Part shown: positions 46,311 through 56,493 of the stretch, piece after piece
Position numbering within the stretch: position 1 is the stretch's first letter
Layout: each line of letters opens with the position of its first letter
NCBI RefSeq assembly: GCF_018223745.1
Contig: NZ_CP073653.1
Coordinates: 3,372,001 to 3,436,000 of the forward strand
DNA length: 64,000 nt
Source: Clostridium beijerinckii
Lineage (GTDB): Bacteria > Bacillota > Clostridia > Clostridiales > Clostridiaceae
Direction: 5' to 3'
Notes under the pieces: model-generated
Databases searched by the model: none
Told to the model about the DNA's origin: nothing
The model's input: only the letters and a program-made list of their open reading frames with translations
Translations under genes and position numbers: made by a program

Positions 46311-47645
46311 TTATTCATTTTTATAATCACCCTTAAATATCTCATCAAAATTATCCATGTATTCTTTATATTCGTCAATAGTAAACTTAGGCTTAAACCC
46401 GTCCTTAATCTTTTTAGCTTCCTTTGCTTTTTCCTTTAGTAATCTATAGGCTGTTAAAGCCATGATTTTTGCAGTAGCAATATAAGCTATTTCATCATTT
46501 ACTACTTTGAAATATTCTGAATGTAATCCGCCTTCAACTCCACCTGTAGTAAATTTTAATACTGGCATAATATGAGTCAAATCCCCAACATCACTAGAGC
46601 CTGCTGTATGTTTATTAGGATCAACTTCCTCAACCCTTCCATTAGGCAGTATTTCATGTGCTATTTCTAAAATTTCTTTTGACGGTCTTAAAGGTACTAC
46701 TGGAAGATACCCTGGTGCCGTAATTATCTCTATTTCCGCTCCAACTGCTAAAGCACCAGACTTAAAGGCTCTATCCACCTTTCTGCTGGCATCTCTAATA
46801 GCTTCAACATTTTTTGCTCTGACTAGACTTTCAATTACTACTTCATCAGGAATTACATTCACTAATCCGCCTCCTTTGGTTATTATTGAATGAACTCTAA
46901 CTGAATCTTCATCTTTAAAAGTTTCTCTTTGATATGCTATTGCATTCAAGCCCAGTGAACTTGCGTTTACAGCATTAATACCTAAGTGTGGTGTTCCTGC
47001 TGCATGAGATGCTTTTCCTTTATATTTTGTAACTTTCGATACAAAACCATTGCTTGTACTATCTCCTACTACAATATCAGCTCCTGTAGGATCAGAATGA
47101 TGTACCACAGAAAGGTCTATATCATTAAATGCTCCAATTCTAATAAGCTCACTTTTTCCTCCTCCATACTTAATTAAATTCCTTTCTTTTAAAGAAAGTT
47201 TAAATTCTACTTCACCATACTCTTCAGCGGGTACCGCAAAAAACACTACATTTCCATCTAATGAATTCTTTATTTCATCATCTGACAGTGCAAATGCCGC
47301 TCCTATGATTCCAGCCAATTGAGTATGATGACCGCATGCATGACAGGCTCCTGTTTTTTTATCAGCAAATGGGTTATCTGGTGATACAACAGCATCTAAC
47401 TCACCAATTAATGCCACCTTTATCTCCTCTGAATTTTTCCTCTTTAAATACCCCTTTATACCAGTAATTGCAAGATTGGTTTCAATTTCTTCACTATTCT
47501 CTTTTAAAATTTTTAATACCTTTTCTGATGTTCTCTTTTCCTTATAGCCAAGCTCTGGATGCTTATATATATCTGTTGCAAAAGCAATAATTTTATCTCT
47601 ATTTTTATCAATGATATCTATTATCTTTTTTTCAATTTCATTCAT
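46311..47645 (-). CDS. M20-family amidohydrolase (AbgB-like)
   Basis: A 444-residue metallopeptidase. Metal-ligand motifs: GELDAVVSPD, CHACGHHTQ and AEEYGE, plus a His in GGLHSEYF near the C-terminus. The dimerisation domain is in the middle (about 190-310). Family members cleave N-acyl amino acids or p-aminobenzoyl-glutamate. It lies downstream of metNIQ on the same strand with a terminator between, which suggests, but does not prove, use of N-acyl-methionine or a peptide-derived substrate. Confidence 0.85.
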   Translation of the reverse strand: MNEIEKKIIDIIDKNRDKIIAFATDIYKHPELGYKEKRTSEKVLKILKENSEEIETNLAITGIKGYLKRKNSEEIKVALIGELDAVVSPDNPFADKKTGACHACGHHTQLAGIIGAAFALSDDEIKNSLDGNVVFFAVPAEEYGEVEFKLSLKERNLIKYGGGKSELIRIGAFNDIDLSVVHHSDPTGADIVVGDSTSNGFVSKVTKYKGKASHAAGTPHLGINAVNASSLGLNAIAYQRETFKDEDSVRVHSIITKGGGLVNVIPDEVVIESLVRAKNVEAIRDASRKVDRAFKSGALAVGAEIEIITAPGYLPVVPLRPSKEILEIAHEILPNGRVEEVDPNKHTAGSSDVGDLTHIMPVLKFTTGGVEGGLHSEYFKVVNDEIAYIATAKIMALTAYRLLKEKAKEAKKIKDGFKPKFTIDEYKEYMDNFDEIFKGDYKNE

Positions 47646-47740
47646 AATTATTCCCTCCTTTTATAATAGATCTACTAATCGTAATTTCATCGGTCTTTCA
47701 AGTTAGTAATATTCTATAATTTCATATTCAATAAATATAT

Positions 47741-47778
47741 AGGCTACTCTTTTAAAAAAATTAATCAGAGTAACCTTT
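47741..47778 (-). terminator. Terminator of the metNIQ operon
   Basis: AGGCTACTCT pairs with AGAGTAACCT (one mismatch), loop about 18 nt, with A/T-rich flanks; 43 nt after the metQ stop. Confidence 0.65.
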
Positions 47779-47820
47779 TAATATTAAATATCAATATATA
47801 ATTGCTTATATAAAACTGTC

Positions 47821-48666
47821 TTACTTTATTTCATCTGGTATGAACCAGTAATTATTCTTATTGTGTTCTGCCATATAATCTTTGAACTCCTCAGATTTAT
47901 ATGCCTCTACTATATCATTTGCCCATTTACTATCCTTATTCTTTTCATCAACAACTACTTGAAGTTGTAATTCTTTACTAACATCTTCTGATAATAATGA
48001 TTTTGAAGGATCTATTTTAGATGCGTAAACCATACTTCCAGGAAGTACTGCAAAGTCTATATCATCTAATGCACGTGGAATTTGTGCTGAATCCATTAGT
48101 GTTATATCAAGATTGTAAGTATTTTCACTTACATCATTTATAGTTAATGTTGTTGGATTTGCATCTTCCTTTAACTTAATCCATCCAGCTTTTTTTAGAA
48201 GCCTAAAAGCTCTTGCTGTATTTGATGGATCATTAGGAATTGCTACTTTTTGACCTTTAGCTACTTGGTCAATTGAAGTATGCTTATTCGAAAAAATTCC
48301 TGCTGGAACTGTTGGAATAGGAGTAATTGGAGTTAGCTTATTGTTAGTTTCTTTATTGAAATTATTTGCATATGCACTGTGTTGATCTACATTAAAATCA
48401 ATACTTCCTTCTGTTAATGCCACATCAGCTTGTCTCAAATCAGAAAAATTCACTTCTTTAATTGTATAACCATTCTTCTCTAATATAGGCTTAACAGCGC
48501 TTGTAAATAGCTCACTATATGGTCCAGGAGATATTCCTATTGTTAAATCCTTCTTTTCCGTAGCTTTTGTATCAGTACTTCCACTGTTTCCGCATCCTGC
48601 TAACCCTAATGCAAACAGGCTTGTTGTTAAACCTATAATAATTTTAGTAAATATATTCTTTTTCAT
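47821..48666 (-). CDS. metQ: Methionine ABC transporter substrate-binding lipoprotein
   Basis: A 281-residue NlpA-family lipoprotein. Signal peptide with lipobox LAGC (Cys at about residue 25). Family motifs: LTIGISPGPYSELF, EVNFSDLRQADVALTEGSID and the PNDPSNTARAFRLL loop. It binds methionine outside the membrane and feeds MetNI. Third gene of metNIQ, 124 nt after metI. Confidence 0.93.
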   Translation of the reverse strand: MKKNIFTKIIIGLTTSLFALGLAGCGNSGSTDTKATEKKDLTIGISPGPYSELFTSAVKPILEKNGYTIKEVNFSDLRQADVALTEGSIDFNVDQHSAYANNFNKETNNKLTPITPIPTVPAGIFSNKHTSIDQVAKGQKVAIPNDPSNTARAFRLLKKAGWIKLKEDANPTTLTINDVSENTYNLDITLMDSAQIPRALDDIDFAVLPGSMVYASKIDPSKSLLSEDVSKELQLQVVVDEKNKDSKWANDIVEAYKSEEFKDYMAEHNKNNYWFIPDEIK

Positions 48667-48790
48667 TTTTATTCTCCTAACTTATTGATTATTTAGTTCT
48701 ATTTTTATACTTCCCATCGTTTTAGTAGCATTTAAGACCATAATAATTCTATTTATTCTTATAAATTTATAATGATTGACATCCTATTTG

Positions 48791-49444
48791 TTAATGCCTT
48801 CTCACCTTTCTAGCTAATTTATTTCCAAAATTCTGAATGGCTTGGACAAAAATTATTAATATTATTACCGTAATGAGGATTACTTTTGTATCAAATCTTT
48901 GATATCCATAAGAAATAGCCACATCACCTATTCCCCCAGCTCCGATGGTTCCTGCCATTGCAGTTGCTCCGATTAATCCAATTGTTGCTGTTGTCAGCGA
49001 TAAAATTAAAGATCCCATTGCCTCTGGTAAAAGAAAATGCCATATTATTTGTACTGGCGTTGCCCCCATTGACTCTGCAGCCTCAATTATCCCATCATTA
49101 ACTTCCAGCAAAGAATTTTCTATAAGCCTTGCAATATAAGGAATTATATATATTATAAGTGGAACAATTGCTGCTTTAGTTCCAATTGAGGTCCCAACAA
49201 TAAGTCTTGTAAATGGAACAATTGCTGCAAGCAAAATTATAAATGGTACTGAACGAACAATATTAATCACATTATTTAGTGCTGAATATACAGCCTTGTT
49301 TTTTATAATTCCTCCCTTATTAGTAATAACAAGTAATATTCCAAGTGGAATTCCCAAAAGGGAGCCAATCAAAAGCGACACACTTACCATTTGTAAAGTT
49401 TCAATAATAGCCTTAATAATCTGCGGTCCTGTTATTGTTGTCAT
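48791..49444 (-). CDS. metI: Methionine ABC transporter permease
   Basis: A 217-residue permease with five predicted helices and the EAA loop ENSLLEVNDGIIEAAESMGATPVQIIW. The family start ETLQMVSVSLLIGSLLGIPLGILL is present. Overlaps metN by 4 nt. Confidence 0.93.
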   Translation of the reverse strand: MTTITGPQIIKAIIETLQMVSVSLLIGSLLGIPLGILLVITNKGGIIKNKAVYSALNNVINIVRSVPFIILLAAIVPFTRLIVGTSIGTKAAIVPLIIYIIPYIARLIENSLLEVNDGIIEAAESMGATPVQIIWHFLLPEAMGSLILSLTTATIGLIGATAMAGTIGAGGIGDVAISYGYQRFDTKVILITVIILIIFVQAIQNFGNKLARKVRRH

Positions 49445-50463
49445 ATCAAAACCTCCTCAACTCCAACTTTTCTATCTTTCATATATTTATGAGCATTTTC
49501 TATATCTTCTTTTTCACCTTTTAATTCAACTATGAGATTCCCAAGTATGTTCCCTTGTAATTCCGTAACATTAGCAAATAATATATTTGGTTGTACATTG
49601 AATTCACTACATGCTTCTGCAAGTATAGCCTTCTTTGAATTTTCACCTATAAATTTAAGTTTTAAGACTTTGCTATTCTCATCTTCACTATTAATTTCAT
49701 CCAATATAACTTGTGGTACCTCGTCATGCACAACAGTCTTAACAAAATTCTTTGTCGTTTGTTCTTTAGGATTACCAAATACCTCCAATAGATTGCCTTG
49801 TTCAATAATTTCTCCATTTTCCATAACAGCTACTTTATTACAAACTTCTCTAATTACAGCCATTTCATGAGTAATCATTAAAATTGTTATATTATACTCT
49901 CTATTTATTTTCTTAAGCAGCTGCAATATAGATCCTGTAGTCTGAGGGTCTAATGCTGAAGTTGCCTCATCACATAAAAGTATTAATGGATTAGTAGCAA
50001 GTGCTCTCGCTATACCAATTCTTTGCTTTTGACCTCCTGATAATTCACTAGGATAAGCTTTAGCTTTATCCTCAAGTCCAACAAACTCTAATAGTTCATT
50101 TACCCTGCTTTCAATTTCATCCTTTGTTCTATGATTTAATACAAGAGGAATAGCAATATTTTCAAAAACATTCTTAGACTCAAGTAAATTAAAATGTTGA
50201 AATATCATTCCTATCTGTTTCCTAACCTCACGAAGTTCTTTAGTTGTAAGCTTTCCCAAATTTTTATTATCAACAATCACTTCTCCTGAAGTAGGTTGTT
50301 CTAAGTAATTTACCATCCTTATTAACGTACTTTTTCCCGCTCCGCTAAATCCAATAACGCCAAAAATATCTCCTTTATCAACTTGTAAATTGACGCCCTT
50401 TAAAGCCTCTACTTTTACGCCCTTTTTATTAAATATTTTTTGTATATTTTTCAACTCTATCAT
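49441..50463 (-). CDS. metN: Methionine ABC transporter ATP-binding protein
   Basis: A 340-residue ATPase. Walker A GFSGAGKST, signature LSGGQKQR, Walker B LLCDEATSALDP. The C-terminal ACT-like NIL domain (about 255-340), which senses methionine and inhibits transport, is present. First gene of the operon. Confidence 0.95.
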   Translation of the reverse strand: MIELKNIQKIFNKKGVKVEALKGVNLQVDKGDIFGVIGFSGAGKSTLIRMVNYLEQPTSGEVIVDNKNLGKLTTKELREVRKQIGMIFQHFNLLESKNVFENIAIPLVLNHRTKDEIESRVNELLEFVGLEDKAKAYPSELSGGQKQRIGIARALATNPLILLCDEATSALDPQTTGSILQLLKKINREYNITILMITHEMAVIREVCNKVAVMENGEIIEQGNLLEVFGNPKEQTTKNFVKTVVHDEVPQVILDEINSEDENSKVLKLKFIGENSKKAILAEACSEFNVQPNILFANVTELQGNILGNLIVELKGEKEDIENAHKYMKDRKVGVEEVLI

Positions 50464-50509
50464 TAAAAGTCCTCCCTTTATATATAATAAAAAGACTTTA
50501 TTACATATT

Positions 50510-50571
50510 CCCTATAGGGTTAGTGTGTTTTTGTTGTTTTTAATTCTAACCATTTTTATCTGAATTGTCAA
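50510..50571 (-). promoter_or_regulatory. Promoter of metNIQ with a palindrome after the start site
   Basis: TTGACA (50571-50566), 17-bp spacer and TAGAAT (50548-50543) form a consensus promoter. CCCTATAGGG (50510-50519) is a perfect palindrome about 20 nt downstream of the start point, a possible operator of a sulfur regulator such as CymR. No SAM riboswitch structure was recognised in the short leader. Confidence 0.65.
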
Positions 50572-50672
50572 TATAATTTTTCATATTTTTTACTTTTCAC
50601 CATAAAATATCATAATAATAAATAATATACATATACTTTTATACAAACCCATTAAAGCAAAATATAGAAACA

Positions 50673-50718
50673 AGTAAAACTGCTATAAATAATATTAATT
50701 ATCTATAGCAGTTTTACT
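50673..50718 (-). terminator. Terminator of the hydrogenase/hyp operon
   Basis: AGTAAAACTGCTATA pairs perfectly with TATAGCAGTTTTACT over a 16-nt A/T loop. Confidence 0.8.
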
Positions 50719-50777
50719 CCATATTATCATATTTACAAAATTAAAATCATTATTATGTTACTTCTTATTTACGCGCC

Positions 50778-51779
50778 TTAGCATATTCTAGGCAGCATAC
50801 TTCCCTCTAAAGGCGATAATAATCTCTTTCCACCAAATCCGTTTTCTATAAATATGTTCTGATTAGACTCTTTAACAAATTCACCTATAATTCTAGCTCC
50901 TTTTCCTTGATCAAGTGAGTGAATTATATCTAATACTTTTTCAGCTTCGGTTTCTTTAACAACTAGTACCATTCTTCCCTCACAAGCCATATACAATGGA
51001 TCTAATCCTAAAAGATTATTTATAGCCTTAACACTTTCACTAATTGGAATTTCCTTTTCTATTAGGTGTATCCCAAGCTTGCAAAGTGATGAAAATTCAT
51101 GCAATACAGTGGCTAATCCGCCTCGAGTTGCATCCCTCATTATTTTTATTGAAGGAAACTGTTCCTTAAGTTCTTCTATAAAAGCAAATAGTGGTGCACA
51201 ATCACTTTTATAGTCTCCTTTTACTTTTAAGTTATATCTCTCTACTGCAATTGTTGTTCCGTGCTCGCCGATTCCACCAGTTATTATAATTCTATCTCCT
51301 TCTTCAATAGTTTTTACTTCATATCCGTTAATTATATACCCGATTCCGCTAGTATTAATGAATATTCCATCTACACTTCCCTTTTCAACTACCTTTGTAT
51401 CTCCTGTTACTATCTTAGCCCCACATTCTAAACAGGTTTGCCCCATAGACTTAACAATTTCTTCAAGGCTCTGCATTGAAAATCCTTCTTCAATTATAAA
51501 ACTCGAACTTAAATAAAATGGCTGTGCTCCAGATACAGCTAAATCATTAATAGTACCACAAACTGCAAGCTTTCCTATGTTTCCCCCAGAAAAAAACAGT
51601 GGCTTTACCACAAAAGAATCTGTGGTGAAAGCCATTTTTCCTTGTACTGCTGTAAATGTTGCTGAGTCTTGTTCTTGTAAAAGAATATTGTTATTAAAAT
51701 ATTTGTAAAAAAGCTGCTCAATTAATATTTTTGTATGCTTTCCTCCATCACCATGAATAAGCTTAATCATTTCATTCAT
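50778..51779 (-). CDS. hypE: Hydrogenase maturation protein HypE
   Basis: A 333-residue enzyme that dehydrates the C-terminal thiocarbamate to thiocyanate, the source of the active-site CN ligands. The obligatory C-terminal Cys is present (PRIC). ATP-binding motifs: LIHGDGGKHTK start, DSFVVKPLFFSGGNIGKLAVCGTINDLAVSGA and RDATRGGLATVL. Adjoins hypD directly. Confidence 0.95.
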   Translation of the reverse strand: MNEMIKLIHGDGGKHTKILIEQLFYKYFNNNILLQEQDSATFTAVQGKMAFTTDSFVVKPLFFSGGNIGKLAVCGTINDLAVSGAQPFYLSSSFIIEEGFSMQSLEEIVKSMGQTCLECGAKIVTGDTKVVEKGSVDGIFINTSGIGYIINGYEVKTIEEGDRIIITGGIGEHGTTIAVERYNLKVKGDYKSDCAPLFAFIEELKEQFPSIKIMRDATRGGLATVLHEFSSLCKLGIHLIEKEIPISESVKAINNLLGLDPLYMACEGRMVLVVKETEAEKVLDIIHSLDQGKGARIIGEFVKESNQNIFIENGFGGKRLLSPLEGSMLPRIC

Positions 51780-52859
51780 TTATTCCACTCCCCCATACTT
51801 ATAAAAAATAGAGCAAGATCCCTCCGTAGATACCATACAAGGTCCTATTGGATGCTCTGGTGTACAACCTTTTCCAAAAAGCTCGCATTTATTAGGTAAT
51901 TTCTTCCCCAATAAAATTTCACTGCATGCACAAGTTCTAATATAGTTTTTCTCAGAAGTCTTACTTAAATTTATTCCAAATCTTTCAGAAGCATCATATT
52001 TTTTATATTTCTCCCTCAAAGTAAATCCAGAATCTTTAATAACTCCTATTCCTCTCCATTCATGTTCGCAATATGTGAATACTTCACTTATTAATTCATT
52101 TGCTCTTTTGTTTCCTTCTTGGCTTACACAAGTTTTATATAAATTTTCAAATCTTTTTTCAGTTTTATTTTGTTGTTTCGTCAAAAAATATAAAGCACTA
52201 GCAATATCTAGAGCTTGAAAACCTGCAATTACTGCTGGAATATTATATTCCTCTACAATAAATTTAAAATAATCTGCTCCCTTTACTGCTGCTACATGTC
52301 CTGGACACATTAATCCATTTATATTGTGATTAGGCTGCTTAAGTATGTAATGGAGTATTGGCTCCATTCTTTTCATTCCTATTAAAAATGAAATATTTCT
52401 TATATTTTTTTCCTGTGCTATCTTTACAGCTAAAGCAATTATAGGAGTTGTAGTTTCAAAGCCTACTCCAAGAAAAACTATTTCCTTATCTTTATTTTCT
52501 TCTGCAAGTGCTATTGAATCTAAAGGTGAATATAATATTTTAATATCTTTTCCTTTTTCTCTTTGCTTAATTAAATTCTCTCTACTTCCATTTACTTTAA
52601 TCATATCTCCAAAAGTACTTAAAATCACATTTGAATTCTTAAGTAATTCTATAGCTGCATCTATATAACCTTCTGGAGTAACACAAACTGGACATCCTGG
52701 TCCTGACAGTAAATTTATATTAGGATTAACCAATTGTCTAATTCCAAGTTTTGAAAGTGCCTGAGTATGAGTTCCACAAACTTCCATGACATTAAACTTT
52801 TTGACTTGAGACTTTTGAATTTCATTAAGAATATTTTTAATCAAAATTTCTTTATTCAT
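51780..52859 (-). CDS. hypD: Hydrogenase maturation protein HypD
   Basis: A 359-residue iron-sulfur scaffold on which Fe(CN)2CO is assembled with HypC. Motifs: EVCGTHTQALSKLGI, LLSGPGCPVCVTP, GVGFETTTP and the Cys-rich C-terminal region with CACSEILLGK and GCTPEHPIGPCMVSTEG. Overlaps hypC by 4 nt. Confidence 0.95.
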   Translation of the reverse strand: MNKEILIKNILNEIQKSQVKKFNVMEVCGTHTQALSKLGIRQLVNPNINLLSGPGCPVCVTPEGYIDAAIELLKNSNVILSTFGDMIKVNGSRENLIKQREKGKDIKILYSPLDSIALAEENKDKEIVFLGVGFETTTPIIALAVKIAQEKNIRNISFLIGMKRMEPILHYILKQPNHNINGLMCPGHVAAVKGADYFKFIVEEYNIPAVIAGFQALDIASALYFLTKQQNKTEKRFENLYKTCVSQEGNKRANELISEVFTYCEHEWRGIGVIKDSGFTLREKYKKYDASERFGINLSKTSEKNYIRTCACSEILLGKKLPNKCELFGKGCTPEHPIGPCMVSTEGSCSIFYKYGGVE

Positions 52860-53083
52860 ACTTTTTCCTCGCTATTAAGTATTGATTGAAATATACTTTG
52901 TAATTCTTCAAAATAATCCTTGTCAATCTTTTGAATAGCACAGCCTGCATGAACTAAAACATAATCTCCCACTTTTAGTTCTTCAATAAGCTGAATATTA
53001 ATTCTACTCTCTAATCCCATAATATCCATTATTGCACTATAGTTATCTATGCTTCTAACTTGTGCTGGAATTGCAAGACACAT
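52856..53083 (-). CDS. hypC: Hydrogenase maturation chaperone HypC
   Basis: A 75-residue chaperone with the essential N-terminal MCLAIPAQV, where Cys2 contacts HypD and the large subunit. The VGDYVLVHAGCAIQKID segment is also conserved. Confidence 0.95.
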   Translation of the reverse strand: MCLAIPAQVRSIDNYSAIMDIMGLESRINIQLIEELKVGDYVLVHAGCAIQKIDKDYFEELQSIFQSILNSEEKV

Positions 53084-53242
53084 AAACTTACCTTCCTTCT
53101 TTATTCACACTTATAAAAATCGTAAATCAATCTGACAACCTATTTTTCTAACATAGCATTAGTAGATTAACTTAGTAAATACAATATGAATTCACTTTGC
53201 TTCTTAGTCTTATGAAAAATATACATAACAAATTTAAATATA

Positions 53243-55543
53243 TTATTTCTTTTCAATAATTGCATTTGCCACATGGAGCTGGCCAAAAGAAATTCCCTCA
53301 TCATTAGTTGGGATTTGTTCATTATAAAACACTTTAAATCCTTGCTTAATCAGATTTATATATATTCCTTTTAAAAGATAATGGTTTTCAAAAACACCAC
53401 CACTAAGAACAACTTTATCTATATGCTCCTTTTCTCTAAGCTTACAAACTAAATCACATGAAGCTTTAATAAGTGAGTTGTGAAATTTAGACGATATCTT
53501 AGAAATCAATTCTTTTTTCTGAATATCCCCCAAGATTCCTTCAATAATGCTTTTATATTGAATATTAAAAATACTATTTTCCTCGTTGATATCACATAAA
53601 TAACTTTCTTTAATTTTATAATCAATAATATTTTCTAATTCTATTGCTGCCTGTCCGTCATAAGATATACTATTTCTGATTCCACATAAGGCTGCTACTG
53701 CATCAAACAATCTTCCAACACTTGAAGATAAAAAACAATTTATTTTTGAATCTAAAGCTTGTTTAACTACTTCAATTTTTTCATTATCTACTCCTTGAAT
53801 TATTTTTTCTGGATCATAACCCAAAGCATATAAATAACTTGAAGCACATCTCCAAGGTTCTTTTATAGCTTGTTCTCCTCCTTGGAGATTCACATATTTC
53901 AATTGCCCTGCTCTTTTAAATACTCTTCGATTTCCAACCAAAAATTCGCCACCCCATATTGATCCATCAAGTCCAAATCCAGTACCATCAAATATAATTC
54001 CAATTACAGAATCATAAATAGAATGTTCAGCCATGCAGCTAACCATATGAGCATGATGATGCTGTACTTCTATTTTTCTCATTTTCTTTTCCTTTGCATA
54101 TTTAGTACTTGAGTATGCTGGATGCATATCGCATGCCAATACTTCTTCATTAATATCAAATAAATTGCAAAAATGTTTTAGTACATATTTAAAATTCTTA
54201 TAACAATTAAATTCTCCTAAATCACCTAAATACTGACTTAAATATGCGTATCCATTTTTAGAAACACAAATAGTACTTTTCTGCTGCCCTCCAACTGCTA
54301 TAATATCATTTTCAACTCCTGTTTTTAATGAATAAGGCCTATATCCTCTTGCACCACGAATAACCTTTTCTACTTCCCCTATGACTTTTACAACAGAATC
54401 ATCAACTTGGACGTAAATCTCCCTGTCATTCATCAGAAAATAATCTGCCACTGTATTTAAATGTTTTAGTGCTTCTTCATTTTTATATTCCATTGGCATG
54501 CTGCTTATATTTCCACTAGTCATAACTAAAAGATCTAACTTTTCATTAAATAATAGATAATGAAGGGGAGTATACGGAAGCATTACTCCTAAACTATTTT
54601 GCTTTGGTGCTATAGCCTCTGGTAATACAAAAGGATATTTCTTCTTTAAAATTACAATAGGTCTCTTATTACTGCTTATTACTTCCTCTTCTTTATCAGA
54701 TATATAGCAAATCTCTTTAACAATTCCAATATCCTTTGCCATCAAAGCTAATGGTTTATCTTTCCTTTGTTTTCTACTTCTAAGCAAATTAATAGCTTGC
54801 TCATTTCTTCCATCACAAACCAGATGAAATCCTCCGATTCCCTTAATCGCCAATATTTTTCCTTCCTCAATAAGTGAAATAGTTTCTTTAATAGGATCTT
54901 CACACTTAATTTGTTCTCCATGATTATTTGTTAAAAAGAGTTTAGGTCCACAATTTTCACAGCAATTTGGTTGCGCGTGAAATCTCCTACTGAGTGGATT
55001 TTCATATTCGTCTTTACATTCCTCGCACATATAAAATTCTTTCATAGTAGTATTCTGTCTGTCATATGGCAAAGCCTTGATAATTGAATACCTAGGTCCA
55101 CACTGAGTGCAATTTGTGAAAGCATATTTATAACGAAGGTTTCCTTTACTTCGAATATCTTCTAAACATTCATCACAAACTGCTATATCAGGTGAAACAA
55201 ATCTCATTTCATTATTTTGTTTAGTACTTTCCCTAATAACAAATTTTTGATCAATGTTTTCTTTAATTATAAATTTGTTTTCGCTGGAATATGGAGTAGT
55301 ACTTAAATCGTTTTTAATTAACGTACATTGAACCTTTTCTATTCTTGCAATACTGGGAGGTCTTTTTATAACATTAAACATAAACCGTTTTATGTTTTCC
55401 CTCTCACCTAAACAGTCAATTACTACGGCACCACCTATATTTTGAACAGATCCACGAATTTTAAAGTCCCTTGCCTTTTCATATACAAATGGACGGAATC
55501 CTACCCCTTGAACAATTCCGTAAATTTTTACTATATATCTCAT
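53243..55543 (-). CDS. hypF: Carbamoyltransferase HypF
   Basis: A 766-residue enzyme that converts carbamoyl phosphate to the HypE thiocarbamate. Domains in order: acylphosphatase (GIVQGVGFRPFVYEKA), two zinc fingers (CDECLEDI, CTQCGPRY, CEECKDEY, CENCGPKL), YrdC-like (KGIGGFHLVCD) and the Kae1-like carbamoyltransferase with HHHAHMVSCMAEH and DGTGFGLDGSIWGGEF. Full length. Confidence 0.95.
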   Translation of the reverse strand: MRYIVKIYGIVQGVGFRPFVYEKARDFKIRGSVQNIGGAVVIDCLGERENIKRFMFNVIKRPPSIARIEKVQCTLIKNDLSTTPYSSENKFIIKENIDQKFVIRESTKQNNEMRFVSPDIAVCDECLEDIRSKGNLRYKYAFTNCTQCGPRYSIIKALPYDRQNTTMKEFYMCEECKDEYENPLSRRFHAQPNCCENCGPKLFLTNNHGEQIKCEDPIKETISLIEEGKILAIKGIGGFHLVCDGRNEQAINLLRSRKQRKDKPLALMAKDIGIVKEICYISDKEEEVISSNKRPIVILKKKYPFVLPEAIAPKQNSLGVMLPYTPLHYLLFNEKLDLLVMTSGNISSMPMEYKNEEALKHLNTVADYFLMNDREIYVQVDDSVVKVIGEVEKVIRGARGYRPYSLKTGVENDIIAVGGQQKSTICVSKNGYAYLSQYLGDLGEFNCYKNFKYVLKHFCNLFDINEEVLACDMHPAYSSTKYAKEKKMRKIEVQHHHAHMVSCMAEHSIYDSVIGIIFDGTGFGLDGSIWGGEFLVGNRRVFKRAGQLKYVNLQGGEQAIKEPWRCASSYLYALGYDPEKIIQGVDNEKIEVVKQALDSKINCFLSSSVGRLFDAVAALCGIRNSISYDGQAAIELENIIDYKIKESYLCDINEENSIFNIQYKSIIEGILGDIQKKELISKISSKFHNSLIKASCDLVCKLREKEHIDKVVLSGGVFENHYLLKGIYINLIKQGFKVFYNEQIPTNDEGISFGQLHVANAIIEKK

Positions 55544-55626
55544 ATATTAAAGACCTTCTCTATTTATATGTTATGAGCTATCGCATTAAGTAATTTTCAT
55601 TATATATATTGTTTTGTATACAAAAA

Positions 55627-55731
55627 GGCAAACTCAATATATTGTATAATGCATTACTAGAGTGACAGACCCTTGTTCTGATTTTCACCCTGATCCTATC
55701 TAACGATATATTGGGATAATATCGAGTTTCC
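55627..55731. repeat. Possible inverted-repeat element between hypF and the HypA-like gene
   Basis: GGCAAACTCAATATATTG and, inverted at the other end, GGAAACTCGATATTATCC, flank about 70 bp with no reading frame. The arms are only moderately similar. Confidence 0.35.
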
Positions 55732-55742
55732 AATATAGACTT

Positions 55743-56003
55743 CTAATTTTCATTTTGTTCGCCTTGAATGCTTTTAAGAATTGCTGTTTGATCCTGTATA
55801 TCTTCCCTCTGTACATTAACTTTTGTCCATTTTCCAACTAACTTTGAATTAAAATTCTGAAGATGTTCATAAAGATTCTCCTCATTAACATGACTTCTGT
55901 GATTTACAATAACAGTGAATGTTTTAACTTTATTAATATTATTAGTTTCACATATATTCTTTAATTCTTCTGAAATCTTACTTAATAAAATAGTATCATG
56001 CAT
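55743..56003 (-). CDS. HypA-like small protein without zinc finger
   Basis: An 86-residue protein (ATG 56003; GTG 56012 is an alternative). It starts MHDTILLSKISEEL, recalling the HypA start MHExxxxxxI, whose His2 binds nickel. But the two CxxC zinc motifs of HypA are absent; the only Cys is near residue 18. The protein ends in polar sequence with no further motif. It sits between the maturation protease and hypF, so a role in hydrogenase maturation is likely. The HypA relationship is an inference from the N-terminus only. Confidence 0.55.
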   Translation of the reverse strand: MHDTILLSKISEELKNICETNNINKVKTFTVIVNHRSHVNEENLYEHLQNFNSKLVGKWTKVNVQREDIQDQTAILKSIQGEQNEN

Positions 56004-56019
56004 ATTTTTCACTATCCCT

Positions 56020-56493
56020 TCATTTATTTTTTGACTGTAAATTAAGTATATTTATTTCTATTTCATCTAAAATCTTTTTAGAAATCTCTTCCAATTTATC
56101 TTGTAATTCTTCGCTCAATCCCAAGCCAATTCCAACATCATTAACTTCAATTCCATAAATTTGCCCTTTAGCACCAGGATAAAAAAGTTTTAATAAATCC
56201 AAGAAATTATAACTATGCTGGGAATATCCCTTTTTCTTAGAAACAAAATCATCTAACTGAAAACAAGTGATTTCACCTGGACTCTTTCCATAATATGCAG
56301 CATCTAAAATAAATATATAGTCATCTTCTTTTACACTGGCAATACTGTATTGAACATCGGTTTCTCCATAAATAACTTTAATATTCTTTTCTAAAAGCTT
56401 CTTTTCTATCTTTTTTGCTACTTCAATTCCTATACCATCATCCCTCATTAAAACATTTCCAATCGCAATCACTTTAATATTAGAGTTTACCAT
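56020..56493 (-). CDS. Hydrogenase maturation protease
   Basis: A 157-residue endopeptidase of the HyaD/HybD/HycI family. It removes the C-terminal peptide of the large subunit after nickel insertion. Nickel-sensing and fold motifs: IGNVLMRDDGIGIEV, ILDAAYYG with Asp, SQHSYNFLDLL with His, and IYGIEV. It lies downstream of its likely substrate, the large subunit. Confidence 0.92.
   Translation of the reverse strand: MVNSNIKVIAIGNVLMRDDGIGIEVAKKIEKKLLEKNIKVIYGETDVQYSIASVKEDDYIFILDAAYYGKSPGEITCFQLDDFVSKKKGYSQHSYNFLDLLKLFYPGAKGQIYGIEVNDVGIGLGLSEELQDKLEEISKKILDEIEINILNLQSKNK

Noticed and set aside
50464..50540. SAM or T-box riboswitch in the metN leader
   Set aside because: The predicted leader is only about 75 nt and lacks the conserved stems; only a 10-bp palindrome is present.
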